Below are positions 8,101 to 15,210 of a stretch of DNA of 17,608 bases, one piece after another. The stretch is from Methanothrix sp. (lineage in GTDB: Archaea > Halobacteriota > Methanosarcinia > Methanotrichales > Methanotrichaceae). Positions within the stretch are counted from its first letter, which is position 1. Every line of letters begins with the position of its first letter. Below the pieces are notes generated by a model. The model saw only the letters and a list, made by a program, of their open reading frames with translations, had not been told where the DNA came from and did not search any database. The stretch spans positions 1 to 17,608 of the forward strand of contig JAQVZT010000017.1 of assembly GCA_028708055.1 (NCBI GenBank), read 5' to 3'. The translations under genes were made by a program, and so were the position numbers.

Positions 8101-9850
8101 TGCGAAGCCATGATCCTGCATCAGAGCAATCAGCAATATATCGAGCAGAGACTGCAATTTTGAGATCATCATTTGGATTAGGTGGAAACAGATCTGGACC
8201 GGCTTTCCAATCCGCTGCTTCATCTATGCCATCCAAAATAACAACCAGTCTGCGGCCATCTGGCAGAGGACGCGCCAGAAAATGTTGAATTATTCCCTGC
8301 AGGACTGGACTTGTCGCGTTGGGATCTGGAGGCATTTCACCGTGAAGCCTCGCCAGCTGCGAGGCAAGTGCGGTAAAGACCACACTTGACAGATTTGTTC
8401 CTCTTCGTATGCTTACAGGAACAAAGACAACCGCTATATCCATTCTGCTCTCAAGCCGCTGCTTCCAGCGAACCAACAATGCTGATTTTCCTCGCCCAGC
8501 AGGAGCAGCCAGCAAGAGATAGGGTGGTGAATCGGAACTATCCAGCCAGGCATCAAAGGCTTTCAGCTCCTCATCTCTGCCGCCGAAGGGGATCGGCTGC
8601 CCTGGCCTGCCCAGGTAATCGTCAATGAAGTTACGGATGCTCTCTGCATAGTCTGTAAACGAGAGAAAGCCTGCTTCTGTTGATCTGCGCGGAGACTTGA
8701 CTGCACCGACAATGGCTTTATTAGGTTTATAATTTATTGGCAATAATAAATCCTGCTCATATATCTCTTTGCGGGATGTATCCTGGACAAAATAGCCACT
8801 CTCCACAAAGCCAGGAGCTGGTGCCATTCGATCATATATTCTGATAGCAGTCAGCATCTTTTCTTTATCGATATCCAGAAGAATCAATCTGATCGAATTC
8901 CTCTGGTCTTTCGGAAGCTTTTTGGTATCAAGGCCGAAGCTTCCTGCAGACAGAATCTCAATATGCCCTTTCCCATTTGTTCTGGGAATTGAATCTTCTT
9001 TGCTTGAATGCTGATGGCCATGCAAGACCAACTGCACCTGGCAGTCCTTAGCCAGCATCTCAATGTATTCTCTGCCAATCAGGCCGAATAGATCTGATTT
9101 ATGCCTGAGCACATCTTCTGCACTCAGCTCTCCTTTACCCTTCTGAGACTTCAAATATTCAGACCATTCATTCAGTTCATCTTCCTTAACAGGCTTAAGA
9201 TTGTGATGAAATGCTACTACTTTAATCCAATCTGAATATTTATTATCATTGTTCCAGAAATCCATTGCTGCTTGTGCCTGTTTCTTGCTGATTTGTCCAT
9301 TGTGATCGTCATCGCGGTGAGATTCCAGCTCACAGGAATTCAATGCAGCAATAGAGACTTTTACATCCTCGAAATTATAGATAAGGGCATCATTATCCAG
9401 CATATGAGCAACTTCTGTCAGATCCTTTCCATAAAAATCTCGTAAAAATTGCTTGAAAGTATTAAATTTGTATTTATCCATCCTACTTCGCAATTCATCT
9501 TCGCCAAAGCCATGTATCTTCTGCTCAATCACGCCTTGCTCACAATAAGGCCAGGAAATATCATGATTGCCAGGAATGAAGACAAAGCGCAGCCGATCAA
9601 GCTTTAATTCATCAGAGAGATAACTGAGAAATGATTCTGCTTGTTTATACTCTGCAGGAATGGCAGTATCGGCAATATCTCCGGTTATTATTACGAAGTC
9701 AATTTTTGCTTCTGTTGACAGCTCCTTTTTGGCATCCTCGATTCCGAGGTAAAAGCGTTTTGCCAACTCATTATGATCCATCTGGCCAAATCGATTGCTC
9801 TTTCCAAAGTGCAGGTCAGACAAATGGAGAATTAATAATTGATGTGTCAT
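5171..9850 (-). CDS. Metallophosphoesterase-STAND NTPase-helical repeat protein, predicted immune or signalling switch
   Basis: This 1559-residue single-chain protein has three parts. Residues 1 to about 345 form a calcineurin-like metallophosphoesterase with every expected metal motif: SDLHFG (Asp12, His14), TGDIAD (Asp58), PGNHD (Asn95, His96), AFHHN (His215) and HGHQH (His279, His281). Residues about 415-800 form a STAND/NACHT-like NTPase, with Walker A APAGRGKS (449-456) and Walker B VVILDGIDEA (Asp540, Asp543, Glu544). A sensor-like stretch reads KIAVSARY, and a winged-helix-like segment lies near WEVLNIFACARGPLS. Residues about 930-1520 are 36-residue alpha-helical repeats, likely the ligand-sensing array. 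By analogy with Avs/NLR-type proteins, target binding by the repeats would drive NTPase oligomerisation and activate the phosphoesterase against nucleic acid or nucleotides; this is inference. A partial ribosome-binding site GTGAT lies 6 nt before the ATG. No partner gene is seen. A regulatory, non-immune STAND role is possible. Confidence 0.88.
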   Translation of the reverse strand: MTHQLLILHLSDLHFGKSNRFGQMDHNELAKRFYLGIEDAKKELSTEAKIDFVIITGDIADTAIPAEYKQAESFLSYLSDELKLDRLRFVFIPGNHDISWPYCEQGVIEQKIHGFGEDELRSRMDKYKFNTFKQFLRDFYGKDLTEVAHMLDNDALIYNFEDVKVSIAALNSCELESHRDDDHNGQISKKQAQAAMDFWNNDNKYSDWIKVVAFHHNLKPVKEDELNEWSEYLKSQKGKGELSAEDVLRHKSDLFGLIGREYIEMLAKDCQVQLVLHGHQHSSKEDSIPRTNGKGHIEILSAGSFGLDTKKLPKDQRNSIRLILLDIDKEKMLTAIRIYDRMAPAPGFVESGYFVQDTSRKEIYEQDLLLPINYKPNKAIVGAVKSPRRSTEAGFLSFTDYAESIRNFIDDYLGRPGQPIPFGGRDEELKAFDAWLDSSDSPPYLLLAAPAGRGKSALLVRWKQRLESRMDIAVVFVPVSIRRGTNLSSVVFTALASQLARLHGEMPPDPNATSPVLQGIIQHFLARPLPDGRRLVVILDGIDEAADWKAGPDLFPPNPNDDLKIAVSARYIADCSDAGSWLRKLGWDRPGMACTPELTKLSIDGIADVLHQMGFPLADLSRDVDIKKELYRLSEYGDPLLVKLYVEDLWTRGEKAARLMPEDLKTIKKGYDGYFENWWEHQKKLWDKQCEMRRTVAPTSEPIVWEVLNIFACARGPLSLNDIRKLMPPKMDAGTWKINETLRLLERFIIGDGRNQGYIFGHPKLGQYFKEKMANSERLSIESRFIEYGKETLRALNDGTISPDAAPHYVVRYYSSHLVDQDGNDQLIFDLVSKGWMQSWFAHEGAYSGFLNDVERAWQAALKANKKEIAAGRNARYVGNIILYALCLASVNSLSGNISSELLFLLVENGVFGLSQGLAYARQKPDLLDRAVSLSILSQIDENRKEEIFNEALEIAREIKDDWLKPRALASKLMDDRLDRLKSRALADLTSKLSDSRSQELLKEALEIDYEIEEYILKSKAVAEVASKFDDSRKSESLKEALETVREIKDDWLKPMALADVASKLEDSQSPELLKDVLEIAREIKDEGLKSRALAGIASRLDDSRRPELLKEALEIAREIKDDWSKSMALAGVAAKLADSRSPELLKEALEVASAIKDVWPRSGALADVACKFADNRSPELLKEALEIAREIKDEGLKSRALADVASKFDDSRRPELLKEALEIAREIKNAELKSRALADVSSKFDDSRRPELLKEALEIAREIKDDWLKSRALADVVSKLADSRSLELLKEALEIAREIKDKGLKSSALAEIASKLADSRSPELLKEALEIAREIKDDWLRSSALADVASKFEDSRKPELLKEAAEIAHEVKNDWLKSSALANVASKLADGQSLELLNEALEIAREIKDDRLKSSALAKAASKFDDCRRPELLKEAIEIAREIKDEWQRSIALACVATKFDDFRRPELLEETLKVAREIVNAVDRSEALARISPLIADYSPKELYDPWCETVRLSVSRTRAATIADLQALIPIIISLGGQEALKSFADSIIIVGQWWP
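5399..6910 (-). repeat. Fourteen 108-nt (36-codon) tandem coding repeats
   Basis: Residues 981-1484 of the STAND protein are 14 uninterrupted units of exactly 36 residues (14 x 108 = 1512 nt). A typical unit begins LKSRALADVASK, continues with a variable ADSR or DDSR turn, and closes ELLKEALEIAREIKDDW, giving two helices per unit. A fifteenth, diverged unit follows (residues 1485-1520, from DRSEALAR). One degenerate unit and a half unit precede the array. The 39-nt block coding ELLKEALEIAREI is identical at the DNA level in units 4, 6, 7, 8, 9 and 10. Variable positions cluster at the inter-helix turn (ADSRSP, DDSRRP, EDSQSP) and the unit end (KDDW, KDEG, KNAE). Confidence 0.95.
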
Positions 9851-10072
9851 AAAAATATCACTTCATTCATGAGACATCACTGCAACCGTAGGTGCTACAT
9901 TTGGCCTCATTGCGAAACTTCCCAGCAGGATAATTTTCCTTGAGTAAGCTCGATAATATCCAAGCGTATTAATGCTTTGCCTTGTGCAGAAGCCCTGCTG
10001 CGATCTTGATTAGTTTTATTATCATTTCTTATGGTTGACATCGATCTGCTGAGTCCTCTCGGCATTCATCAT

Positions 10073-10381
10073 TCATACAGATCTTTCATCCAGATCTCGT
10101 AGATACCGGCTCATCACGCAGACCGCATCCTCCGGCCCGATCTGCTCGAACAGCTCGCAGGGCGTCCCCCGGTAGCAGGGCAGGTGATGAATGGTGCAGA
10201 CGGCCAGGGGGGCTTCGCCCTCTGGCTCGATGGCCAGATGAGGGCACCTCTCTCCTGCTGGCTTGAAGATCATTGACTCCCGATCATCGGGATCGATGCT
10301 GCCATCTGCCAGGATGGATGAGGGATTGACGATGAAGATATCCAGATGAAGGCAGCATTGGCCGCAGCGCAGGCAGATCAT
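10073..10381 (-). CDS. YkgJ-family cysteine-cluster protein (putative Zn/Fe chelating)
   Basis: The 102-residue protein has eight cysteines in the spacing of the YkgJ/UPF0153 family. They are Cys3, Cys6, Cys9 and Cys10 in MICLRCGQCC, then Cys46 in ERCPHL, Cys62 in AVCTIH, Cys69 in HLPCYR and Cys75 in TPCELF. The family is annotated as zinc- or iron-chelating, and the biochemical role of most members is unknown. It is short for the family but has both the N-terminal CxxCGxCC motif and the C-terminal cysteines, so it looks intact. It is divergent from the DJ-1-family gene, with 57 bp between the start codons. No ribosome-binding site is seen, so short-leader translation is likely. Confidence 0.85.
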   Translation of the reverse strand: MICLRCGQCCLHLDIFIVNPSSILADGSIDPDDRESMIFKPAGERCPHLAIEPEGEAPLAVCTIHHLPCYRGTPCELFEQIGPEDAVCVMSRYLRDLDERSV

Positions 10382-10407
10382 GATTTCAGTGAAGACAGGG
10401 GAGCGTC

Positions 10408-10424
10408 TTTATTAATTATTATTG
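10408..10424. promoter_or_regulatory. Shared AT-rich divergent promoter (TATA-like)
   Basis: A 17-nt AT-rich block beginning TTTATTAATTATT sits between the divergent starts at 10381 (-) and 10439 (+). On the plus strand TTTATTAA is centred about 27 nt before the ATG at 10439, ideal for a leaderless DJ-1 transcript. On the minus strand the reverse reads AATTAATAA, about 33-35 nt before the other ATG. Inferred from composition and spacing. Confidence 0.5.
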
Positions 10425-10438
10425 CGATTGGCATTAGC

Positions 10439-10996
10439 ATGAAGATTCTGGTGCCACTGGCTAATGGCTTTGAGGAGATCGAGGCAATAAACGTCATCGA
10501 CATACTGAGACGGGGCGATGTGGATGTCGTCACCGCAGGATTGAAGGAAGGCCTGGCGGAAGGCTCTCACAGGATCAGGGTTCTGCCGGATACTACTCTG
10601 GATAAGATCGACTGGCGTGACTTTGACGGCCTGGTCCTGCCTGGAGGAGCGCCCGGATTTGTCAACCTGGGAAATGACGAGCGGATCCTCACCATGATCC
10701 GGGAGATGGACAAGGCTGGAAAGATCATCGCCGCAATCTGCGCCGCTCCCTCGGTTCTCATCAAGGCAGGCGTTCTGCAGGGCAGGAAAGCCACTGTCAG
10801 CCCATCCGGAAAAGCTCAGGTTGAAGCCTGCGCCCATTTCAGCGAAAAAAGGGTGGTGGTAGACGGAAACCTGGTCACCAGCCGCTCGCCCGGAACTGCT
10901 CTCGAGTTCGGCCTGAAGCTGGTGGAATTGCTGGCCGGAAAGGAGAAGATGATGATGGTTAAGACGCAGACGCTGGCAATATGTCAGGACGACTAG
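10439..10996 (+). CDS. DJ-1/PfpI-family protein (YajL/DJ-1 type)
   Basis: The 185-residue protein belongs to the DJ-1/ThiJ/PfpI superfamily. The start MKILVPLANGFEEIEAINVIDILRR carries the conserved acidic residue (Glu15, equivalent to Glu18 of human DJ-1). Cys101 sits in the nucleophile elbow AAICAAPSVL, and LVLPGGAPG and SRSPGTALEFGL match the DJ-1 subgroup rather than PfpI proteases. Relatives act as stress-response proteins with reported glyoxalase, chaperone or deglycase-like activities; the exact activity here is not predictable. The frame is open back to 10346, but those residues overlap the divergent gene. A TATA-like box 27 nt before the ATG at 10439 supports this start. A short inverted repeat, CTAGAA/TTCTAG (10993-11009), overlaps the stop. 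Confidence 0.88.
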   Translation: MKILVPLANGFEEIEAINVIDILRRGDVDVVTAGLKEGLAEGSHRIRVLPDTTLDKIDWRDFDGLVLPGGAPGFVNLGNDERILTMIREMDKAGKIIAAICAAPSVLIKAGVLQGRKATVSPSGKAQVEACAHFSEKRVVVDGNLVTSRSPGTALEFGLKLVELLAGKEKMMMVKTQTLAICQDD

Positions 10997-11521
10997 AAAA
11001 ATCTTCTAGCAGCCTCCCATTTTGCCATTCATGAGCTGTCTGCCCTGCTCCGTTCGGTCCTTTCCAGTTTGATGCAGGCACAGTTCAGTAAAAAGAGAAG
11101 AGCTTAAGCCCTGTGAGCCGGGAGAAGCTTCCGGCTGCCGCCCAATCCGTGCAGGTGGTAGGATATCTGGCGGTCTCTGTAGGGGTATAAATCCGCCCTC
11201 AAGCGTGGACGCTCGCGCTGGGGCCTGCGCCTGACCACGTCTGTGCGCCCGAGTGGGGATATGATGGAGACGGAGCATTCGGGTGGACCGGTGCTCTTGG
11301 GCATGGACAGGGGAACAACGCTATACTGACACCAGAGCGAAGAGATCCCTTTCTTTAGGTAGATACGGACAAATTTATTAAGGAGGTTTATACTCAAACA
11401 AACAATTCGCAAAAAGGGATGATGAATTAGATAGATGGGAAATAAAGTCGAAGACGTGGGGATAGAATTGATCTCTATGAATTACTCCGCCCACCCGCAT
11501 TGGCTGCTTGCTTTGGGCAGC
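10997..11521. other. 525-bp region without a supported gene
   Basis: No convincing gene is seen. The region holds two sets of plus-strand expression-like signals. One is TATAAAT at 11186-11192. The other is AAATTTATTA (11371-11380) followed directly by the strong ribosome-binding sequence AAGGAGGT (11380-11387), with no start codon at the proper distance. Several GC-rich open frames of about 50 codons occur between 11100 and 11360 on both strands, but none has a proper start or recognisable content. Candidates are decayed genes or a small RNA starting near 11213. Confidence 0.5.
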
Positions 11522-14437
11522 CTAATCCTCCTTTTTCCTCACCTTTTCCAGAGCCGCCTTCAGCTCCTCCATCTTCACCGGCTTGCTGATGTAGGCATTC
11601 ATTCCAGCGGCGAGACACCGCTCCCGGTCTCCCCGCAGTGTATAGGCGGTCATGGCGATGATCCTGGGCTGCTTTGCAGCGGGCAGGCTTCTGCGAATGG
11701 ATCTCGTGGCCTGAAGCCCATCCATCTCAGGCATCTGAATATCCATGAGGATCACATCAAATGATTTCCTTTCAAGGCATTTTAGCAGATCCTTGCCGTT
11801 GACTGCCACATCTGCCCTGTAGCCAAGATGCTTGAGCATAGCCAGAGCAACCTTTTGGTTGATCGGATTGTCCTCGGCCAGAAGGATGCGAAGATCCTGG
11901 TTGGCAGCCGGGGGCAGAGCTTTCTCTCTTTCCGGCTCGGCAGCTTCATTTCTCTCCCCGAAAATGAGCATCAGCGCACCTGCAAGCTGCGCTTTTCTGA
12001 CCGGTTTGGCCAGGAAGATCCGGCTCCTGTTGGCAGGCAAGGTCGCCTTCTCTCCTAAAAAGCCGATCTCTATCACAGGCATTGATTGTTGCATCTGCTG
12101 CCCACCGATCCGTTCCGCGAGCATTGGCCATTCTGCCATATCGGCATCGATGATGATAACATCGTACCTGCCTTGATCTAGTAGCCGGCAGGCCTCCCGG
12201 TCCAAGCCAGCCCCCTGCGCACTGGCTGCAAAAGAGCGAAGATGATTGGACAGCATCTGCCTGCTCGCTTCCTTTTCCATGGCGACCAGTGCTTTTTTGC
12301 CTTTCAGTCCGGTGTACTCTACTGAGAGTTGAGCATCATGAGCACCAGTACTGCCCTGAGCGACTGGGGCCCCAGGGGCACTCTCGGCCCGAGCTGCCCC
12401 GTCAGTCCTGGCAGCTTCCGCACCCCACCTTTCCGGTATGGTAAAATGAAATTGCGATCCCACGCCGGGCTTGCTCTCCGCCCAGATTCTGCCGCCCATC
12501 AGCTCCACCAGCCGGCTGCTGATGGCCAGCCCCAGGCCGGTTCCGTCGTACCTGCGGGAGAGTGACGAATCCACCTGGCTGAAGGGGAGAAAGAGCCGGG
12601 ACATGCGGTCCTCCGGGATGCCTATTCCCGTATCCGTCACTGTGAAATGAAATTCTTCATTTTTTCTGTCTCTGGCCGCTGAGACGGTGATCTCTCCAGA
12701 TTGGGTGAACTTGACGGCATTGCTGAGCAGATTGGCAAGAACCTGCCCCAGGCGCAGAGAGTCGCCCATCATTTTTCCAGGCACATCATCCGCCAAGACG
12801 TAAGCCAGCTCCAGGCGCTTTTCGGCGGCTTTAGCCGCAACCTGGTCAAGAGTGGTCTCCAGAACTTCCTGCAATTCGAAAGGCAGCTGTACAATATCCA
12901 TTCGACCGGCATCGATCTTGGAGAAATCCAGTATCTCATTGATGATGCTGAGCAGAGATAAGCCGCTGATGCGGATGGTCTTCACATAATCGCTTTCTAC
13001 CTGATCAAGATCGCTCTCCAGGAGCAGATCAGTCATTCCGATTATGGCATTGAGCGGCGTTCGGATCTCATGGCTCACGCTGGCGGTAAACTCCGACTTG
13101 GCCCTGGCCGAAGCTTCTGCCGCATCTCTGGCCCTGACCAGCTCATCTTCCATCATCTTCTGCTCGGTTATGTCTATGCAGACGCCCAGAGCAGCATAGA
13201 TCTCACCGGACTCGTCGAGCAATGGATAGATGGAGTACATCGCAGGAAAGGTATCTGCGCCTCGCCTCATAAGCTGCCTGTATCCGGAAAGGGTCGTCTC
13301 TTTTCTCATGCGGCTGGCAGCTTCTGCCAGCTTATCGCGATCCTCCGGGACTAGCAGCATAGTGACCGTCTTTCCCAGAACCTCTTCGCGGCTGTAGCCA
13401 AAGCACTTTTCTGCACCAGGAGAAAACTCCAGGATTACCGGCTCCCTGCTCTTTGCACTGGCAATGATAAAGGAGACATTCTTGGCGGCTTCAAAGATGG
13501 CTTTTAGATGCCTGTCTCTTTCATGCAGGGCACCTTCCGCCTTTTTCCGCTCCAAGAGCTCATTGTTCAGATCGGCGGTCTTTTCGAGCACCATCCTGTT
13601 CAGAAAATCCTGTCTGCTGGCCACAAGGTAATACAGGCCGGTCAATAATCCCAGAATCAAAAGGCCGGCCATCTGGCCTATTCTCAGCGGCACCTGAACG
13701 GACTGCGTCCATCCCCCGGCAGGCATTCCCGCCAGCTCCCAGTAGCCATCGGAAAGCTCAATTCTATGGATCACCGGAAGAGACTGAAATACACTATTTT
13801 CGCCGTAAAATACATGACCACTGTCATCTCGAAGTGCAAAATCCAGACTGCCAGTTGCGTTGTCCAATCCGGATGCTTGCAGCATAGTCGGGACATCAAT
13901 TGTTATGGAAATTATTCCCCAGAGCTTCCCATTCTCGTAGATGGCTTTCCTGGCCACCATGCCCAGGCCGCCCTTCTTCATCTCGTGAGGATTGGTAATG
14001 ACCAGACTGCGAGTATCAATGGCTTTTTGCAGGTCTTCTCTGAAGGCGGGAGAGATGTTCAGAAAGAGACTCTTGCCGATCATGGATTCTGATTCGCTTT
14101 TCGGATAGACATAACGGAATATTCCTTCAGGTGCTATGGCAAGATTATCGATTCCTATAGCATCCAAATATATTTGAGCCAAATAATTGTTGACTTCTTC
14201 CCCAAAATTGGGATTGGACGACCCGATCTCCGTCTGAACAAAGGCATCCATGCTTTCGAGCAGTTCCAGGCGCTGAGAGATGGCAATCTCCAGAGAATTT
14301 CCCTGCGAATCCAAATGCACGGCAATGTGGCCCCGCTCCTCTGCTATCAGCTGATCCTGATACCAGTCGCTAGCCTGCCACCAGATCAATAATAGAGCAA
14401 TAGCAATAAGAGCTGTCCTCAGCTGAATCTTACTCAT
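11522..14437 (-). CDS. Membrane hybrid sensor histidine kinase (CHASE-PAS-HisKA-HATPase-REC-REC)
   Basis: The 971-residue kinase has TM1 at about 7-20 and TM2 at about 254-273, bracketing an extracytoplasmic CHASE domain (about 45-230). That domain has the typical IDNLAIAPEGIFRYVYP and GGLGMVARKAIYENGKLWG segments. A PAS domain follows (about 308-425, ending GVCIDITEQK). HisKA has the H-box SVSHEIRTPLNAIIG with phosphoacceptor His456. HATPase has the N box around Asn573 (NLLSNAVKF), the G1 box DTGIGIP and the G2 box GTGLGLAIS. A first receiver (about 711-826) keeps Asp764 and Lys811 but has lost the acidic pair after strand 1. The second receiver (about 849-968) is intact, with Glu855/Asp856, Asp899, Thr930 and Lys952. 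CHASE domains in relatives bind small extracellular ligands. No response regulator or output gene is adjacent. A purine-rich AAGGAAGG lies very close to the ATG. Confidence 0.93.
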   Translation of the reverse strand: MSKIQLRTALIAIALLLIWWQASDWYQDQLIAEERGHIAVHLDSQGNSLEIAISQRLELLESMDAFVQTEIGSSNPNFGEEVNNYLAQIYLDAIGIDNLAIAPEGIFRYVYPKSESESMIGKSLFLNISPAFREDLQKAIDTRSLVITNPHEMKKGGLGMVARKAIYENGKLWGIISITIDVPTMLQASGLDNATGSLDFALRDDSGHVFYGENSVFQSLPVIHRIELSDGYWELAGMPAGGWTQSVQVPLRIGQMAGLLILGLLTGLYYLVASRQDFLNRMVLEKTADLNNELLERKKAEGALHERDRHLKAIFEAAKNVSFIIASAKSREPVILEFSPGAEKCFGYSREEVLGKTVTMLLVPEDRDKLAEAASRMRKETTLSGYRQLMRRGADTFPAMYSIYPLLDESGEIYAALGVCIDITEQKMMEDELVRARDAAEASARAKSEFTASVSHEIRTPLNAIIGMTDLLLESDLDQVESDYVKTIRISGLSLLSIINEILDFSKIDAGRMDIVQLPFELQEVLETTLDQVAAKAAEKRLELAYVLADDVPGKMMGDSLRLGQVLANLLSNAVKFTQSGEITVSAARDRKNEEFHFTVTDTGIGIPEDRMSRLFLPFSQVDSSLSRRYDGTGLGLAISSRLVELMGGRIWAESKPGVGSQFHFTIPERWGAEAARTDGAARAESAPGAPVAQGSTGAHDAQLSVEYTGLKGKKALVAMEKEASRQMLSNHLRSFAASAQGAGLDREACRLLDQGRYDVIIIDADMAEWPMLAERIGGQQMQQSMPVIEIGFLGEKATLPANRSRIFLAKPVRKAQLAGALMLIFGERNEAAEPEREKALPPAANQDLRILLAEDNPINQKVALAMLKHLGYRADVAVNGKDLLKCLERKSFDVILMDIQMPEMDGLQATRSIRRSLPAAKQPRIIAMTAYTLRGDRERCLAAGMNAYISKPVKMEELKAALEKVRKKED

Positions 14438-14531
14438 TGGCCTTCCTTTTTTTCGCCGGCAGTTGTTAAATTGCTATATCCATTCTGTTAGTCATCGTCC
14501 GATAAACTATTTCCGCTCATAGCTTCATGCC

Positions 14532-14538
14532 TTTAAAT
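14532..14538 (+). promoter_or_regulatory. TATA-like box upstream of the GNAT gene
   Basis: TTTAAAT matches an archaeal box A core. It lies 2 nt before a possible ATG (14541), so a transcript started about 26 nt downstream would skip that ATG and include the one at 14574. Inferred from spacing. Confidence 0.4.
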
Positions 14539-14573
14539 CAATGTGGCCAGAGGAGCAGATTCGAGGCAAGCTG

Positions 14574-15041
14574 ATGGACGGAATAGATTCGGCTTTATTC
14601 AACAGCCCCGTTTTGGTCAGGAGATTTCTTCCCTGCGACCTGGAGGCAGCCCTGGAGATCGATCGAGAGGTCTTCGGCGGATACGACCCTGCAATCTTCC
14701 AGGCATTTTGCGAATACCACGGCGGCAGCTCCTTTGTGGCAGAGGTCGGCGGGACGGTGGCCGGATTTGTACTGGGATTCAAGCATACTCCATTCGAGGG
14801 CAGGGTCTTCTGGCTGGCGGTAAAGCCTGCCTTTCAGAGCCGCAGCATCGGCATGCGGCTTATGCTTGAGGTTTTGAACGCCTTCCGGCAGATGGGAGCG
14901 CTGAGCGCCACCCTGGAGGTGCGGGTGAGCAACAAAAAGGCCCAATCGCTCTATTCAATGCTGGGATTTCGCATGTTGGGCATAATTCCTGCCTACTACA
15001 GCGACGGTGAGGCAGCTATTATCATGAAGATGAGACTGTAA
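14574..15041 (+). CDS. GNAT-family N-acetyltransferase (RimI-like)
   Basis: The 155-residue protein has the GNAT fold. Strand 1 reads VLVRRFLPCDL (near 13-23), motif D/A reads VFWLAVKPAFQSRSIGMRLM (79-97), and motif B has Tyr117 in SLYSMLGF followed by YYSDGEAAIIMKM at the end. This end pattern resembles RimI-type protein N-alpha-acetyltransferases, which transfer acetyl from acetyl-CoA to protein N-termini; the substrate here cannot be read. The acetyl-CoA loop is Q-S-R-S-I-G, with Ser in place of the usual first Gly. The start at 14574 is preferred because GAGG at 14563-14566 lies 7 nt upstream and the TATA-like box fits. An in-frame ATG at 14541 would add 11 residues. The gene is divergent from the histidine kinase. 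Confidence 0.85.
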   Translation: MDGIDSALFNSPVLVRRFLPCDLEAALEIDREVFGGYDPAIFQAFCEYHGGSSFVAEVGGTVAGFVLGFKHTPFEGRVFWLAVKPAFQSRSIGMRLMLEVLNAFRQMGALSATLEVRVSNKKAQSLYSMLGFRMLGIIPAYYSDGEAAIIMKMRL

Positions 15042-15187
15042 ATGACCCTTTGTGAATGATGCTGCCATAGATGATGCGACTATGAATGTTGCAGCCATGA
15101 ATTGCCGGTAGTGAATGAGTCGATTGCGAATTTTGTGCCCGTTAATTGTATAGATATGAATATTCGGCTGCAAATGCCGCGACTGTG
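15040..15187 (+). repeat. Degenerate tandem array with 14-15 nt period
   Basis: About ten units begin at the GNAT stop codon. AT(G/T/A) at the unit core recurs at 15042, 15056, 15071, 15086, 15101, 15115, 15130, 15145, 15160 and 15174, giving steps of 14,15,15,15,14,15,15,15,14. Units resemble GAATG-N5-GCCAT; the clearest two are GAATGATGCTGCCAT (15054) and GAATGTTGCAGCCAT (15084). No gene is supported here. The array fills most of the 169-bp gap between the convergent GNAT and radB genes. Confidence 0.6.
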
Positions 15188-15210
15188 GTTATTTCTCTGT
15201 GCAATTCCTT

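Noticed and set aside
10346..10438. Longer start of the DJ-1 gene at 10346
   Set aside because: The extra 31 residues overlap the divergent YkgJ gene and its promoter; family alignment begins at MKILVPLANGFEE, and the TATA spacing fits 10439.
11104..11412. 102-codon open frame on the minus strand in the 525-bp gap
   Set aside because: It begins with TTG, has no ribosome-binding site, and has an Arg/Pro-rich composition typical of a GC-rich chance frame.
11435..11764. 109-codon plus-strand frame near the end of the histidine kinase
   Set aside because: Most of it is antisense to the intact C-terminal receiver domain, and the strong ribosome-binding sequence upstream is too far (about 47 nt) from its ATG.
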